Shown here: positions 23,676 to 32,080 of the stretch, piece by piece
How positions within the stretch are numbered: position 1 is the first letter of the stretch
Layout of the letters: the number at the start of each line of letters is the position of its first letter
From: Faucicola sp041855445
GTDB lineage: Bacteria; Pseudomonadota; Gammaproteobacteria; Pseudomonadales; Moraxellaceae
DNA: 37,239 nt
Direction of reading: 5' to 3'
Assembly: GCA_041855445.1 (NCBI GenBank)
Contig: JBHAEG010000068.1
Coordinates: 1-37,239 of the forward strand
Notes under the pieces: generated by a model
Told to the model about the DNA's origin: nothing
The model's database searches: none
What the model saw: only the letters and a program-made list of their open reading frames with translations
Translations under genes and position numbers: made by a program

Positions 23676-23752
23676 CGGGGTGTAGCGCAGTCTGGTAGCG
23701 CACTTGCATGGGGTGCAAGGGGTCGCAGGTTCAAATCCTGTCTCCCCGACCA
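23676..23752 (+). tRNA. tRNA-Pro, anticodon GGG
   Basis: The 77-nt cloverleaf has an encoded CCA end. Anticodon stem CTTGC/GCAAG holds the loop ATGGGGT with anticodon GGG at 23710-23712. D arm GCGC/GCGC and T arm GCAGG/CCTGT around TTCAAAT are intact. The acceptor stem CGGGGTG/CTCCCCG has one U-U mismatch (positions 6 and 67). The sequence closely resembles E. coli tRNA-Pro(GGG), which reads CCC and CCU. No T-rich terminator is seen after it. Confidence 0.96.
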
Positions 23753-23782
23753 ATTAATACAATATAAAAATATACCATACAA

Positions 23783-24382
23783 TTACCATAAACCTTGTAA
23801 AGTCGTCATTATCCAACCTACAAAAGCTAACATTATCCATATCATTAGCACCATGACAATTAATCCCAAAATATCAGGCATATGTAAATACAACCATGCG
23901 ATAACTGGATTTTTCCAAAACGCAGAATTTCGTTGCTTTTTTTCTAATTGTTCATGTAAAAATGGACGTTCCAAATGAATTTCATCTTGAATATCATAAT
24001 TTTCTTTAACATGTTGATGAACAATCGCCAATGTTTGACGGCTTGGCTGAATAAAAATATCAGCAACTGTACCTAAGACAGGGATAGTGCCAATAAACAT
24101 ATCCACGACTGCCATTTTTAATGCAGGTGCCATTTTTTCAGTTGGCACACCCAGTTTTTTACCTATTTTAAATACATACAATGTTAATAATAATCCAACA
24201 ATATCACCTGCTAGAGGAATTGTAGACAACATTGCATCAACGCCAACGCCTTGTTTAGTAAAAGGAATTCTAACCAAGCTATCCATCACATTGGCATATT
24301 TTGCTAATTTTCTCTCCAGTCTAATAACTTCTGCTTTCGTTAAATGTGTATTCGCTAAATTTTCTTGATTTTTATTTAACAT
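23783..24382 (-). CDS. DUF4112 family membrane protein
   Basis: A 199-residue protein with a DUF4112 domain: MDSLVRIPFTKQGVGVDAMLSTIPLAGDIVGLLLTLYVFKIGKKLG (about 33-78) and MAVVDMFIGTIPVLGTVADIF (about 90-110). The paired GxDA...IPxxGD repeats define this family, whose function is unknown. A basic and charged linker (about 120-155) leads to a long C-terminal hydrophobic segment (ILGLIVMVLMIWIMLAFVGWIM), so the protein is likely anchored in the inner membrane. It follows ubiA by 21 nt and is probably cotranscribed. Confidence 0.82.
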   Translation of the reverse strand: MLNKNQENLANTHLTKAEVIRLERKLAKYANVMDSLVRIPFTKQGVGVDAMLSTIPLAGDIVGLLLTLYVFKIGKKLGVPTEKMAPALKMAVVDMFIGTIPVLGTVADIFIQPSRQTLAIVHQHVKENYDIQDEIHLERPFLHEQLEKKQRNSAFWKNPVIAWLYLHMPDILGLIVMVLMIWIMLAFVGWIMTTLQGLW

Positions 24383-24403
24383 AGTTTTAACCAGTCTATT
24401 ATT

Positions 24404-25297
24404 TTAACCAGTATAATACATACATAATCCCAAAATCACCAGAAATAAATAACGTCCTACCCACACATTCGCTAAAAATGCCTGAAAACATTGTAATGGT
24501 TGATATGTTGAGCATTTTTTATTTTGTGTGATAAACATAAATACAATTGGCATCAATAAAAATACTGACCAGCCACCAAAATAATGCTGAAAAATACCTG
24601 TCATACACATTAAAAAAACTGCTTGTAACACAGTAATAATTTTCACATCATATTTACCAAATAAAATTGCAGTTGATTTAATACCAATTTTTAAATCATC
24701 TTCACGGTCAGCCATCGCATATTGTGTATCATATGCCACCGTCCAGCACATATAGCCTACAAACATCAGCCAGCACCAAATGTCTGTATCACCCACAACA
24801 GCAATATATGACATGGGTATCGCCCAGCCAAATGCTGCCGCCAAAAATACTTGTGGTAAATGGGTATAGCGTTTCATAAATGGATAAATAAACGCCAAAG
24901 CAACGGCACCAAACGACCAGTAAAACACTTCTACAGGCAAAAAAACTAGCATGCTGGCACTCACCCATGACAAAATTAAAAATGTCCAGACAGCCTCTTT
25001 CGCTGTTAAACGTCCATCTGCTAATGGTCTGGTTTTAGTTCGGCTAACATGTCCATCGACTCGGCGGTCGGCAAAATCATTAATTGCACAACCTGCAGCA
25101 CGCATCAAAGTCGCCCCAAGTGCAAAAATCAGTACAATATGCCAAGCAGGTAATTTCCCTTGTCCCAAACCCGACAAAAATACTGCCCACAATGTCGGCC
25201 ACAGCACAAGCTCAATTCCAACAGGCTTATCAAATCTTGTTAAATGAATATAGGCTTGTAATTTTTCACGACAAATGATTGAATTTGCTACTGACAT
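24404..25297 (-). CDS. ubiA: 4-hydroxybenzoate octaprenyltransferase
   Basis: UbiA, 297 residues (E. coli 290), is the inner-membrane prenyltransferase that attaches the polyprenyl tail to 4-hydroxybenzoate in ubiquinone synthesis. Both aspartate-rich magnesium/diphosphate motifs are present: INDFADRRVDGHVSRTKTRP (about 72-91) and YAMADREDDLKIGIKS (about 193-208). About eight hydrophobic segments are visible. GGTGA lies just before the ATG. It sits between the bioC-like gene and the DUF4112 gene on the minus strand. No ubiC is seen here. Confidence 0.95.
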   Translation of the reverse strand: MSVANSIICREKLQAYIHLTRFDKPVGIELVLWPTLWAVFLSGLGQGKLPAWHIVLIFALGATLMRAAGCAINDFADRRVDGHVSRTKTRPLADGRLTAKEAVWTFLILSWVSASMLVFLPVEVFYWSFGAVALAFIYPFMKRYTHLPQVFLAAAFGWAIPMSYIAVVGDTDIWCWLMFVGYMCWTVAYDTQYAMADREDDLKIGIKSTAILFGKYDVKIITVLQAVFLMCMTGIFQHYFGGWSVFLLMPIVFMFITQNKKCSTYQPLQCFQAFLANVWVGRYLFLVILGLCMYYTG

Positions 25298-25338
25298 AAT
25301 TCACCTAACCAACTATAACACACTCTATGATTTATGGA

Positions 25339-26145
25339 TTATGATTTATCTTCATCAGCATTTAGATAAATACCTATGAATAAAACTTGATAATCAAGCT
25401 GAATTTGTTGAGTATCTGCTAAATACTGTCGCAATGTTGCTGTTGCTAATGGTTGTTTTAGACTCACTGCCCCACCCATTTTTTTCAAATCACGCAATAA
25501 TTGGTGTAAATTTGGATAGGTATGATGAAATGATTGTACTTGTTGATACAGTATTTTACCGTGATAACGTTGTATCACTTGCAAAATGACTGATTTCCAT
25601 GCTTCAACTGTCAAAAATGGATATATAGGTAATAAAGGAAATCGCTGTTGCACTTGAAAAAATGAGCCTGCGACAGGAACGGCAATGTGAATATAGGCTT
25701 GCTTTTTTAGTAATTTTACTAATTTAAGCAATATATTTGGCTCTTGCCAATGTAGAGAAAAGCTACTGACTAGCATATCAATACTGTTATCAGCTAAAGG
25801 AATATCTTGCATTTCTGAACGAATAGCTGTCACAGAAACAATGGTATTTTTATCAAATTGTTTAGCGATTTGATAGATATTTTTTCGCCAAATGTTTAAC
25901 ATATTTTGAGAATTGTCTAAACCAATCAATTGAATGATATTTTTTTGTTGTACTGGATACTGTTGTAATAATTCTCGACTAAGTTTTCCTGTCCCGCAAC
26001 CAATATCAATCCATGTTTGTGGTTTATTCATTTGAGGAAAATGCTGGTAAATTTTATTAGATAATTCTTTGGCAACCTGTGTTTGAATGGGTGTGCTATC
26101 ATCATATGTTGTCGCATAAACATCAAACTGAGTGTGGTTTACCAT
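25339..26145 (-). CDS. bioC: SAM-dependent methyltransferase, probably malonyl-ACP O-methyltransferase BioC
   Basis: A class I methyltransferase of 268 residues. SAM motif WIDIGCGTGKLSREL (45-59), acidic loop GLDNSQNML, and PLADNSIDMLVSSFSLHWQEP are as in BioC. So are the opening FDVYATTYDDSTPIQTQVAKEL and the late LLRDLKKMGGA. BioC methylates malonyl-ACP to start pimelate synthesis for biotin. A generic methyltransferase cannot be ruled out because no other biotin gene is in the window. The start is the ATG at 26145 (AAGG ten nt upstream) rather than a TTG three codons earlier. Divergent from tsaB. Confidence 0.72.
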   Translation of the reverse strand: MVNHTQFDVYATTYDDSTPIQTQVAKELSNKIYQHFPQMNKPQTWIDIGCGTGKLSRELLQQYPVQQKNIIQLIGLDNSQNMLNIWRKNIYQIAKQFDKNTIVSVTAIRSEMQDIPLADNSIDMLVSSFSLHWQEPNILLKLVKLLKKQAYIHIAVPVAGSFFQVQQRFPLLPIYPFLTVEAWKSVILQVIQRYHGKILYQQVQSFHHTYPNLHQLLRDLKKMGGAVSLKQPLATATLRQYLADTQQIQLDYQVLFIGIYLNADEDKS

Positions 26146-26190
26146 GTATTTCAAACCTTACCATTAAAGCATTAAAATTTCTTTCTATAT

Positions 26191-26229
26191 GTTAGCACAA
26201 TTTTTGATAAAACGCTTATAATTGCTAAC
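26191..26229. repeat. Inverted repeat in the bioC/tsaB divergent region
   Basis: GTTAGCA (26191-26197) and TGCTAAC (26223-26229) are perfect 7-bp arms 25 nt apart in the 146-bp gap between the two divergent genes. It might be an operator; it does not resemble the known BirA operator. Confidence 0.3.
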
Positions 26230-26291
26230 GCCTTTGTGTGAAATTAATGTTATCATAAGCTTTTTTCGATAATATTAACAAGGCTCATTTT

Positions 26292-26972
26292 ATGATTTTG
26301 GCACTTGATAGTGTATTTGAACATTGCTCGGTTGCACTTTTAGCTAACAATGGTGATATTGTGTTTCAACAGACATTGCTTGGCAATAGAAAACAAACTC
26401 AGCAAATTCTGCCAATGATTAACGCTGGATTACAGCAAACAGGAATTACATTATCTGAATTGACAGCGATTGCATTTAATCGAGGGCCTGGGGCTTTTAG
26501 TGGTATTCGTATTAATACGGCAGTGGCTCAAGCTTTAAGCTTTGCTCATGACATTCCTTGTTTACCTATTTCTAGCCTACAAGCTATCGCTCAAACTGCC
26601 TATCAAACGACAGGCTTAACTCAGCTATATGCTGTTATTGATGCCCGCATGAGCCAAGTATATTTGGCCGAATTTGCATTAGCTGATGATAGTTCAACAG
26701 TAATGCAATTACAACATCAGGAACAATTGGTTGATTATTATCAATCAACAAAACAAGCGTTACCATTGGTCGGAAATGGGGCGAATTTATTATCAACATT
26801 TGATAATCAAATTGTAATCAATGACATCATACCAAATGCTGTCACTATTGGATTGTTAGGATTAGATTTATGGCAACAAGGGCAGTCTGTTTGTGCAAAA
26901 AATGCGTTACCTGTCTATTTGCGACATCATGCGTGGAAAACGTTATCTGAACAACAATCTATGAAAAATTAA
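26292..26972 (+). CDS. tsaB: tRNA threonylcarbamoyladenosine biosynthesis protein TsaB
   Basis: TsaB, 226 residues (E. coli 231), is a pseudo-enzyme of the ASKHA fold that works with TsaD and TsaE to make t6A37 in ANN-reading tRNAs. The opening MILALDSVFEHCSVALL, the block FNRGPGAFSGIRINTAVAQALSF (about 62-84) and PISSLQAIAQ are typical. It heads a plus-strand set tsaB-uppP-rsmJ with 23- and 2-nt gaps. A weak promoter (TTGCTA, 17 nt, TAATGT at 26222-26250) could serve it. Confidence 0.93.
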   Translation: MILALDSVFEHCSVALLANNGDIVFQQTLLGNRKQTQQILPMINAGLQQTGITLSELTAIAFNRGPGAFSGIRINTAVAQALSFAHDIPCLPISSLQAIAQTAYQTTGLTQLYAVIDARMSQVYLAEFALADDSSTVMQLQHQEQLVDYYQSTKQALPLVGNGANLLSTFDNQIVINDIIPNAVTIGLLGLDLWQQGQSVCAKNALPVYLRHHAWKTLSEQQSMKN

Positions 26973-26995
26973 TATGATAATATTTTAGGATTTTT

Positions 26996-27835
26996 ATGGA
27001 CCTTTTATTATTAATAAAAGCAGTGATTATGGGCATTGTTGAAGGTATTACCGAATTTTTGCCCATTTCTAGTACTGGTTATTTAATCATCACACAAGAT
27101 ATTTTACATTTTTGGACAAAAGAAAAAGCCGATTTATTTGTGGTGGTAATCCAACTTGGCGCCATTTTAGCAGTTATCTATGACTATTGGGGTAGACTAT
27201 GGAATGCTTTAATAGGATTACTAACAGGCAAAGCAGAAGGATTAAAAAATCCTCGTCAGCTTGGTTATGGCTTAATTGCAGCCACTATTCCTGTCATGAT
27301 TTTAGGTTTTTTATTAGAAAATGGTATTAAATCGTTATTTAACGCCTACACAGTTGCAACCATGTTAATTATTGGTGGCTTATTAATTTTTTGGATTGAA
27401 CGCCGTCAAAATGTGGTGAAATTTCAAGAAGCTGAAGATATTGATTTAAAAACTGCTATTCAAATTGGTTTAATTCAATGTTTAGCATTAATACCTGGTA
27501 CTTCACGTTCAGGCTCGACTATTATTGGTGCATTATTTTTAGGCGTTTCTCGTAAAGCCGCCACTGAATTTTCCTTTTTCTTAGGTATTCCTGTCATTGT
27601 GGGAGCAGGTTTATTAGATTTAGCTAAACATCGTGATGTTTTAACGAGTGGACAGGATTGGTTAGTATTGGCGGTTGGTACAATCTCTTCATTTGTGGTT
27701 GCGATGTTGTTTATCCGTTGGTTAGTACGATGGGTTAGCCAACGTGATTTTATTATTTTTGCGTGGTTACGAATTATTACTGGCATTATTGTATTATTGG
27801 CATATTTTTTATTTGATTATCAATTTGCAGGCTAA
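26996..27835 (+). CDS. uppP: Undecaprenyl-diphosphatase (UppP/BacA)
   Basis: UppP, 279 residues (E. coli 273), is an inner-membrane enzyme that dephosphorylates undecaprenyl diphosphate to recycle the lipid carrier of peptidoglycan; extra copies give bacitracin resistance. Conserved motif 1 is GIVEGITEFLPISSTGY (13-29) with E16, E20 and S26. Motif 2 is PGTSRSGST (167-175) with R171. The position normally His (H30 in E. coli) is Tyr29 here. Several hydrophobic segments follow. The gene ends two nt before rsmJ. Confidence 0.95.
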   Translation: MDLLLLIKAVIMGIVEGITEFLPISSTGYLIITQDILHFWTKEKADLFVVVIQLGAILAVIYDYWGRLWNALIGLLTGKAEGLKNPRQLGYGLIAATIPVMILGFLLENGIKSLFNAYTVATMLIIGGLLIFWIERRQNVVKFQEAEDIDLKTAIQIGLIQCLALIPGTSRSGSTIIGALFLGVSRKAATEFSFFLGIPVIVGAGLLDLAKHRDVLTSGQDWLVLAVGTISSFVVAMLFIRWLVRWVSQRDFIIFAWLRIITGIIVLLAYFLFDYQFAG

Positions 27836-27837
27836 TT

Positions 27838-28614
27838 ATGCTAATTCATTTGTACTATGCCCAAAATGCTGATATTCAACCGATTTTAACGATTGCCAAA
27901 CTCATTGAGTTACCATTAAAAACGCAACCGCTTGACAAGAGTATGCGACAAAAATCGTTAGAAACATTAACTGAAAATAGTTTATTTTTAGATAAAAACA
28001 ATCAGCTACATTTGCTGGTTGATGGTATGAAAGTGGCGTTAAATTGGCAAGGACAACAACAACGAGTCGTAAAAGCAGGCAAGAAAACTGAGTTGTTGTT
28101 AAAAGCCTGTAAACTACAGCCAAATATGCAAGTCATTGATACAACGGCAGGTTTTGGGCATGATAGTTTGATTTTAGCCAGCACTGGGGCAAATGTGATA
28201 ATGATTGAAGAAAATCCCATCATGTATTTATTACTTTGTCATGAAATACAACAAATGCAACAACGAACAAATTGGCAAAAATTAATAGCCCGTCTAAAAC
28301 TATATTTTGCCAATGCTCAAACCTTACTACCAACCTTAGAACAAGCTGATGTGATTTATCTTGACCCAATGTTTCCACAAGACAGTTATAAAACTGCTCA
28401 AGTTGGCAAACATATGCAGGTCTTACATCGTATTGCCGATATACCTGACATTCATCAAGAAACGATGTTATTAAATATTGCGATTAATCAAATAAAAAAA
28501 GGCGGTCGGGTAATTGTAAAACGCCCAAACTCCGCCCCATTTTTAGCCAATCATACCACTAGTGAACAATGGCTTGGCGAAACCATTCGTTTTGATGGTT
28601 ATTTTAAAATTTAA
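27838..28614 (+). CDS. rsmJ: 16S rRNA (guanine(1516)-N(2))-methyltransferase
   Basis: RsmJ (YhiQ), 258 residues (E. coli 250), methylates G1516 of 16S rRNA. The SAM-binding region VIDTTAGFGHDSLILASTGA (about 99-118) with the following MIEENP, and the catalytic motif YLDPMFP (about 178-184), are present. The C-terminal half has KKGGRVIVKRPNSAP. AGG lies six nt before the ATG in the end of uppP. Its stop codon is one base away from the convergent stop of the acidic lipoprotein gene. Confidence 0.92.
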   Translation: MLIHLYYAQNADIQPILTIAKLIELPLKTQPLDKSMRQKSLETLTENSLFLDKNNQLHLLVDGMKVALNWQGQQQRVVKAGKKTELLLKACKLQPNMQVIDTTAGFGHDSLILASTGANVIMIEENPIMYLLLCHEIQQMQQRTNWQKLIARLKLYFANAQTLLPTLEQADVIYLDPMFPQDSYKTAQVGKHMQVLHRIADIPDIHQETMLLNIAINQIKKGGRVIVKRPNSAPFLANHTTSEQWLGETIRFDGYFKI

Positions 28615-28615
28615 C

Positions 28616-29011
28616 TTAATTTGTCGTTTCCTCCTGTTGTACTTCAGCAGGTTCTTCACTGGCAGTTGGTGCATCTGGTGATGCAGGCTCATCATCAACC
28701 ACTTGGTCATTTTCAGAAATGTTATCCATTTCTGAATTATCTTCGCCTCCTTCTTCAACAATTTCTTCACCATCTGCCTCATTAGGCTGAGCTTCTGCTG
28801 TTGCTGTTGTCGCAGTATCATCTGTGATTTCTGGCGTATCTCCTTCCACAATTGGTGCATCTTGACTATCTGCAGGCTTTGCCGACATTGGAACAGCCTC
28901 ATCTTCAGCCGTGGATTTATTCGTATCTTCCACTTGCTGACTACAGCCAATAACACCTATAGACAACATTGCAACAACGGCTAATTTTTGTAAACGATTT
29001 TTCTTTAACAT
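28616..29011 (-). CDS. Small acidic lipoprotein, function unknown
   Basis: A 131-residue protein with a basic, hydrophobic signal peptide (about 1-22) and a lipobox VIGC, the lipidated cysteine being C23. The mature 109 residues hold 34 Asp/Glu and only 2 Lys, no Arg, and no aromatic residue, so it is expected to be disordered and strongly negative. It is dominated by E, D, A, T, P and S. I do not recognise a family. Ser at +2 favours outer-membrane sorting. It lies 10 nt downstream of secA on the same strand. The start MLKKNRLQKL is the only one that gives a signal peptide. Confidence 0.75.
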   Translation of the reverse strand: MLKKNRLQKLAVVAMLSIGVIGCSQQVEDTNKSTAEDEAVPMSAKPADSQDAPIVEGDTPEITDDTATTATAEAQPNEADGEEIVEEGGEDNSEMDNISENDQVVDDEPASPDAPTASEEPAEVQQEETTN

Positions 29012-29021
29012 AATATCCGTC

Positions 29022-31838
29022 CTAGATTTTACCGTGGCATTGCTTATATTTTAGACCTGAACCGCAAGGACAATCTGCATTACGGCTAATTCTTAAATTT
29101 GCGTATGGATTTTCTTCGTTTGTGTTACTTTCTACTTTATCACTTTGGGTAACTGATGAGGCAAGATTAAACTGATAATTCACACTACCCCCTCGATTTT
29201 GTATTTGATTTTGGGTCGTAGTTTCTAAATCATCACCAATGCCACCGCTCAAATTATCTACTGATTGATGTTCAAAATGTAGTTGAACATGTTGAGCTTG
29301 TTCTCGTTGTTGAGCTTCTAACGCTGCAATTTCTTCAGGTGTTGGAATATGTACTCGTGATAAATCTTGTACTGTTTCTGACTTAATGGCTCCAAGCATA
29401 CTTTGAAACAGTTCAAAAGATTCTCTTTTATATTCTTGTTCTGGATTTTTTTGGGCATAACCTCGTAAATGAATACCTCTACGAAGTTGGTCCATTTGAT
29501 TTAGATGTTCTTTCCAATGTTTATCAAGACTTTGTAACATAAAATGACGTTCAAGTTGTGACGCATGTTCTTCACCCATTTGTTTACGGCGGTCTCGGTA
29601 GTTGGCAATCGCAGCCTGAATAATTTTTTCACGCAAACCATCTTCATCAAGTCGTCTGTCTGCATCAAGCCAATCGTTGATAGGCATAGTGATACGAAAT
29701 TCTTCTTCTAATTCGTCTTCTAAACCATCAATATCCCACTGGTCATCAACAGACCCCACAGGCACAAATTGATTAATCAAAGCATTATAAACTTCGTGAT
29801 ACATACCTTCAATGGCAGGTTGTAAATCACTTTCTGCCAGTAGCTCATCACGTTGTTTATAGATAACTTTACGTTGTTCATTGGCAACATCGTCATATTT
29901 TAATAAATTTTTACGGGCATCAAAGTCACGATTTTCAACTTTACTTTGAGCATTTTCAATGGAACGAGAAACCATTTTATGTTCAATCGCTTCATCTTCT
30001 TTTAAGCCCATTGCCCGCATCATATTGACGACACGGTCACCTGCGAAAATACGCATCAAATCATCTTCCAAAGACAAAAAGAAACGAGATTCTCCTGGGT
30101 CGCCTTGTCGTCCTGCCCGCCCACGCAACTGATTATCAATTCGGCGTGACTCGTGACGTTCTGAGCCAATGATATGTAAGCCCCCTGCTTCTAAAACCTG
30201 TTTATTTTTAATTTGCCACTCTGCCCGATACTGCTCTCGCATTTCTGGTGTAACATCTGCTATATGCGATAACATCGCCTGCCAGTTTCCACCTAAAATA
30301 ATGTCTGTACCACGACCCGCCATATTTGTAGCAATTGTCACCGCATCTGGACTTCCTGCCTGAGCGATAATATCCGCCTCACGTTCGTGCTGTTTGGCGT
30401 TTAACACGTTATGAGCAATGCCTTCTTTAGTTAATAATTCTGATAAAACTTCACTGGCTTCAATGGTTGCCGTACCTACTAAGATTGGAGCATGGGTTTC
30501 TTTAATACGTTTAATTTCTTTGATAATTCCTTGATATTTACCCATTTTGGTAAGAAAAATCTGGTCGTTTAAATCAACACGTTGGATTGGACGATGTGTT
30601 GGAATAACAACCACATCAAGGTTATAGGTTTGTTTAAATTCAGCAGCTTCTGTATCGGCTGTTCCCGTCATGCCTGATAATTTATTGTACAGTCGAAAAT
30701 AATTCTGGAAAGTGGTTGTTGCAAGCGTTTGATTTTCTGCCTGAATTTCTACGCCTTCTTTCGCCTCAACTGCCTGATGTAAACCATCTGACCAACGTCT
30801 ACCTGGCATGGTACGACCAGTATTCTCATCAACGATAATCACTTCGCCTTCATGTACAATATAATGAATATTTTTAATAAATAAATGATGAGCTCGAATT
30901 GCCGACTGAACATGGGCTAATAATGGCAGACGGGCAGGACTATATAAACTTTCATTCTCGCCTAATACGCCTTTTTCTACCAAGAATTTTTCGATTTTTT
31001 CATAGCCTTTTTCGCTAATTTCAATTTGACGATTTTTTTCATCAATCCAAAAATCTTTATCTTTATTATCTCGGTTTGCCTCTTCATTTTTTGATACTTG
31101 TAAACGTGGAATGATTGTATCAATTAATTGATACATATGAGCAGAATCCTCTGCCTGCCCTGAAATAATTAATGGTGTACGAGCTTCATCAATCAAAATC
31201 GAGTCGATTTCGTCAATAATACAATAATTTAATCCACGTTGCTTTTTCTCTTGTAGACTAAATACCATATTATCCCGTAAATAGTCAAAACCATACTCAT
31301 TGTTCGTACCATAAGTAATATCAGCTTGATACGCATCAAATTTTTCCCATGGGTTTTGCTGAGAATAGATTACCCCAACGGTTAAACCCAAAAATTCAAA
31401 TAATGGACGATTTAATTCAGCATCACGACCAGCAAGATAATCATTCACGGTAACAACATGAACCCCTTTACCACTAATGGCATTTAAATAAATCGCTAAG
31501 GTCGCCATCAAGGTTTTACCTTCACCTGTTCTCATTTCAGCAATTTTGCCTTCATGTAAGGTAATCCCGCCAATTAACTGCACATCATAATGACGCATAC
31601 CTAAAACACGTAATGATGCTTCTCGACATACCGCAAACGCTTCAGGTAACAAATCATCAAGACTTGTACCATTTTCAAAACGTTGCCTAAATTCCATCGT
31701 TTTTTGTTTTAGTTCTTCATCGCTTAACGGTTGAATTTTACTTTCTAATTCATTAATTTTACTGACCAATTTCCGCATTCGCTTTAATTCTCGGTCATTT
31801 TTTGTACCTAAAACGCTACCAATTATTTTGCCAAACAT
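29022..31838 (-). CDS. secA: Protein translocase ATPase SecA
   Basis: SecA, 938 residues (E. coli 901), is the ATPase that drives preproteins through SecYEG. Walker A is MRTGEGKT (102-109). DEIDSILIDEARTPLIISG (209-227) holds Walker B and the start of the preprotein-binding region. TNMAGRGTDIILGG and GRAGRQGDPGESRFFLS belong to the second nucleotide-binding domain. The C-terminal zinc site is C923, C925, C934 and H935 in CPCGSGLKYKQCHGK, which binds SecB. A long polar linker precedes it. AGGA lies 12 nt before the ATG. Divergent from mutS. Confidence 0.98.
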   Translation of the reverse strand: MFGKIIGSVLGTKNDRELKRMRKLVSKINELESKIQPLSDEELKQKTMEFRQRFENGTSLDDLLPEAFAVCREASLRVLGMRHYDVQLIGGITLHEGKIAEMRTGEGKTLMATLAIYLNAISGKGVHVVTVNDYLAGRDAELNRPLFEFLGLTVGVIYSQQNPWEKFDAYQADITYGTNNEYGFDYLRDNMVFSLQEKKQRGLNYCIIDEIDSILIDEARTPLIISGQAEDSAHMYQLIDTIIPRLQVSKNEEANRDNKDKDFWIDEKNRQIEISEKGYEKIEKFLVEKGVLGENESLYSPARLPLLAHVQSAIRAHHLFIKNIHYIVHEGEVIIVDENTGRTMPGRRWSDGLHQAVEAKEGVEIQAENQTLATTTFQNYFRLYNKLSGMTGTADTEAAEFKQTYNLDVVVIPTHRPIQRVDLNDQIFLTKMGKYQGIIKEIKRIKETHAPILVGTATIEASEVLSELLTKEGIAHNVLNAKQHEREADIIAQAGSPDAVTIATNMAGRGTDIILGGNWQAMLSHIADVTPEMREQYRAEWQIKNKQVLEAGGLHIIGSERHESRRIDNQLRGRAGRQGDPGESRFFLSLEDDLMRIFAGDRVVNMMRAMGLKEDEAIEHKMVSRSIENAQSKVENRDFDARKNLLKYDDVANEQRKVIYKQRDELLAESDLQPAIEGMYHEVYNALINQFVPVGSVDDQWDIDGLEDELEEEFRITMPINDWLDADRRLDEDGLREKIIQAAIANYRDRRKQMGEEHASQLERHFMLQSLDKHWKEHLNQMDQLRRGIHLRGYAQKNPEQEYKRESFELFQSMLGAIKSETVQDLSRVHIPTPEEIAALEAQQREQAQHVQLHFEHQSVDNLSGGIGDDLETTTQNQIQNRGGSVNYQFNLASSVTQSDKVESNTNEENPYANLRISRNADCPCGSGLKYKQCHGKI

Positions 31839-32080
31839 AACACGTTAAATCCTAACGAAAAATCAATAGTGTTATTATATATGGTAATGTTTTTTTTGAA
31901 TACAAGGTATTTTGCCAAATAGTCTATGAAAAGGGTCAGTCGTCTGACTTGTTAAGATTTTTTGCTAATCTAGGTGCTTGTTTCTTAAGAAAAAACAATT
32001 TCTTTCCAGCAAAAACAAAATCCTTTAAAATATCCCACCATCTTTATCATCGTTTAAAAAATCTAAAAATTTCACACATT

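Noticed and set aside
28543..28956. Basic 137-codon frame on the minus strand
   Set aside because: It overlaps the acidic lipoprotein gene in another frame and runs into rsmJ; the lipoprotein has a signal peptide and lipobox, this one has nothing.
31949..32080. N-terminal extension of MutS
   Set aside because: It begins at a TTG, is not MutS-like, and the ATG at 32081 places F36/E38 exactly as in E. coli.
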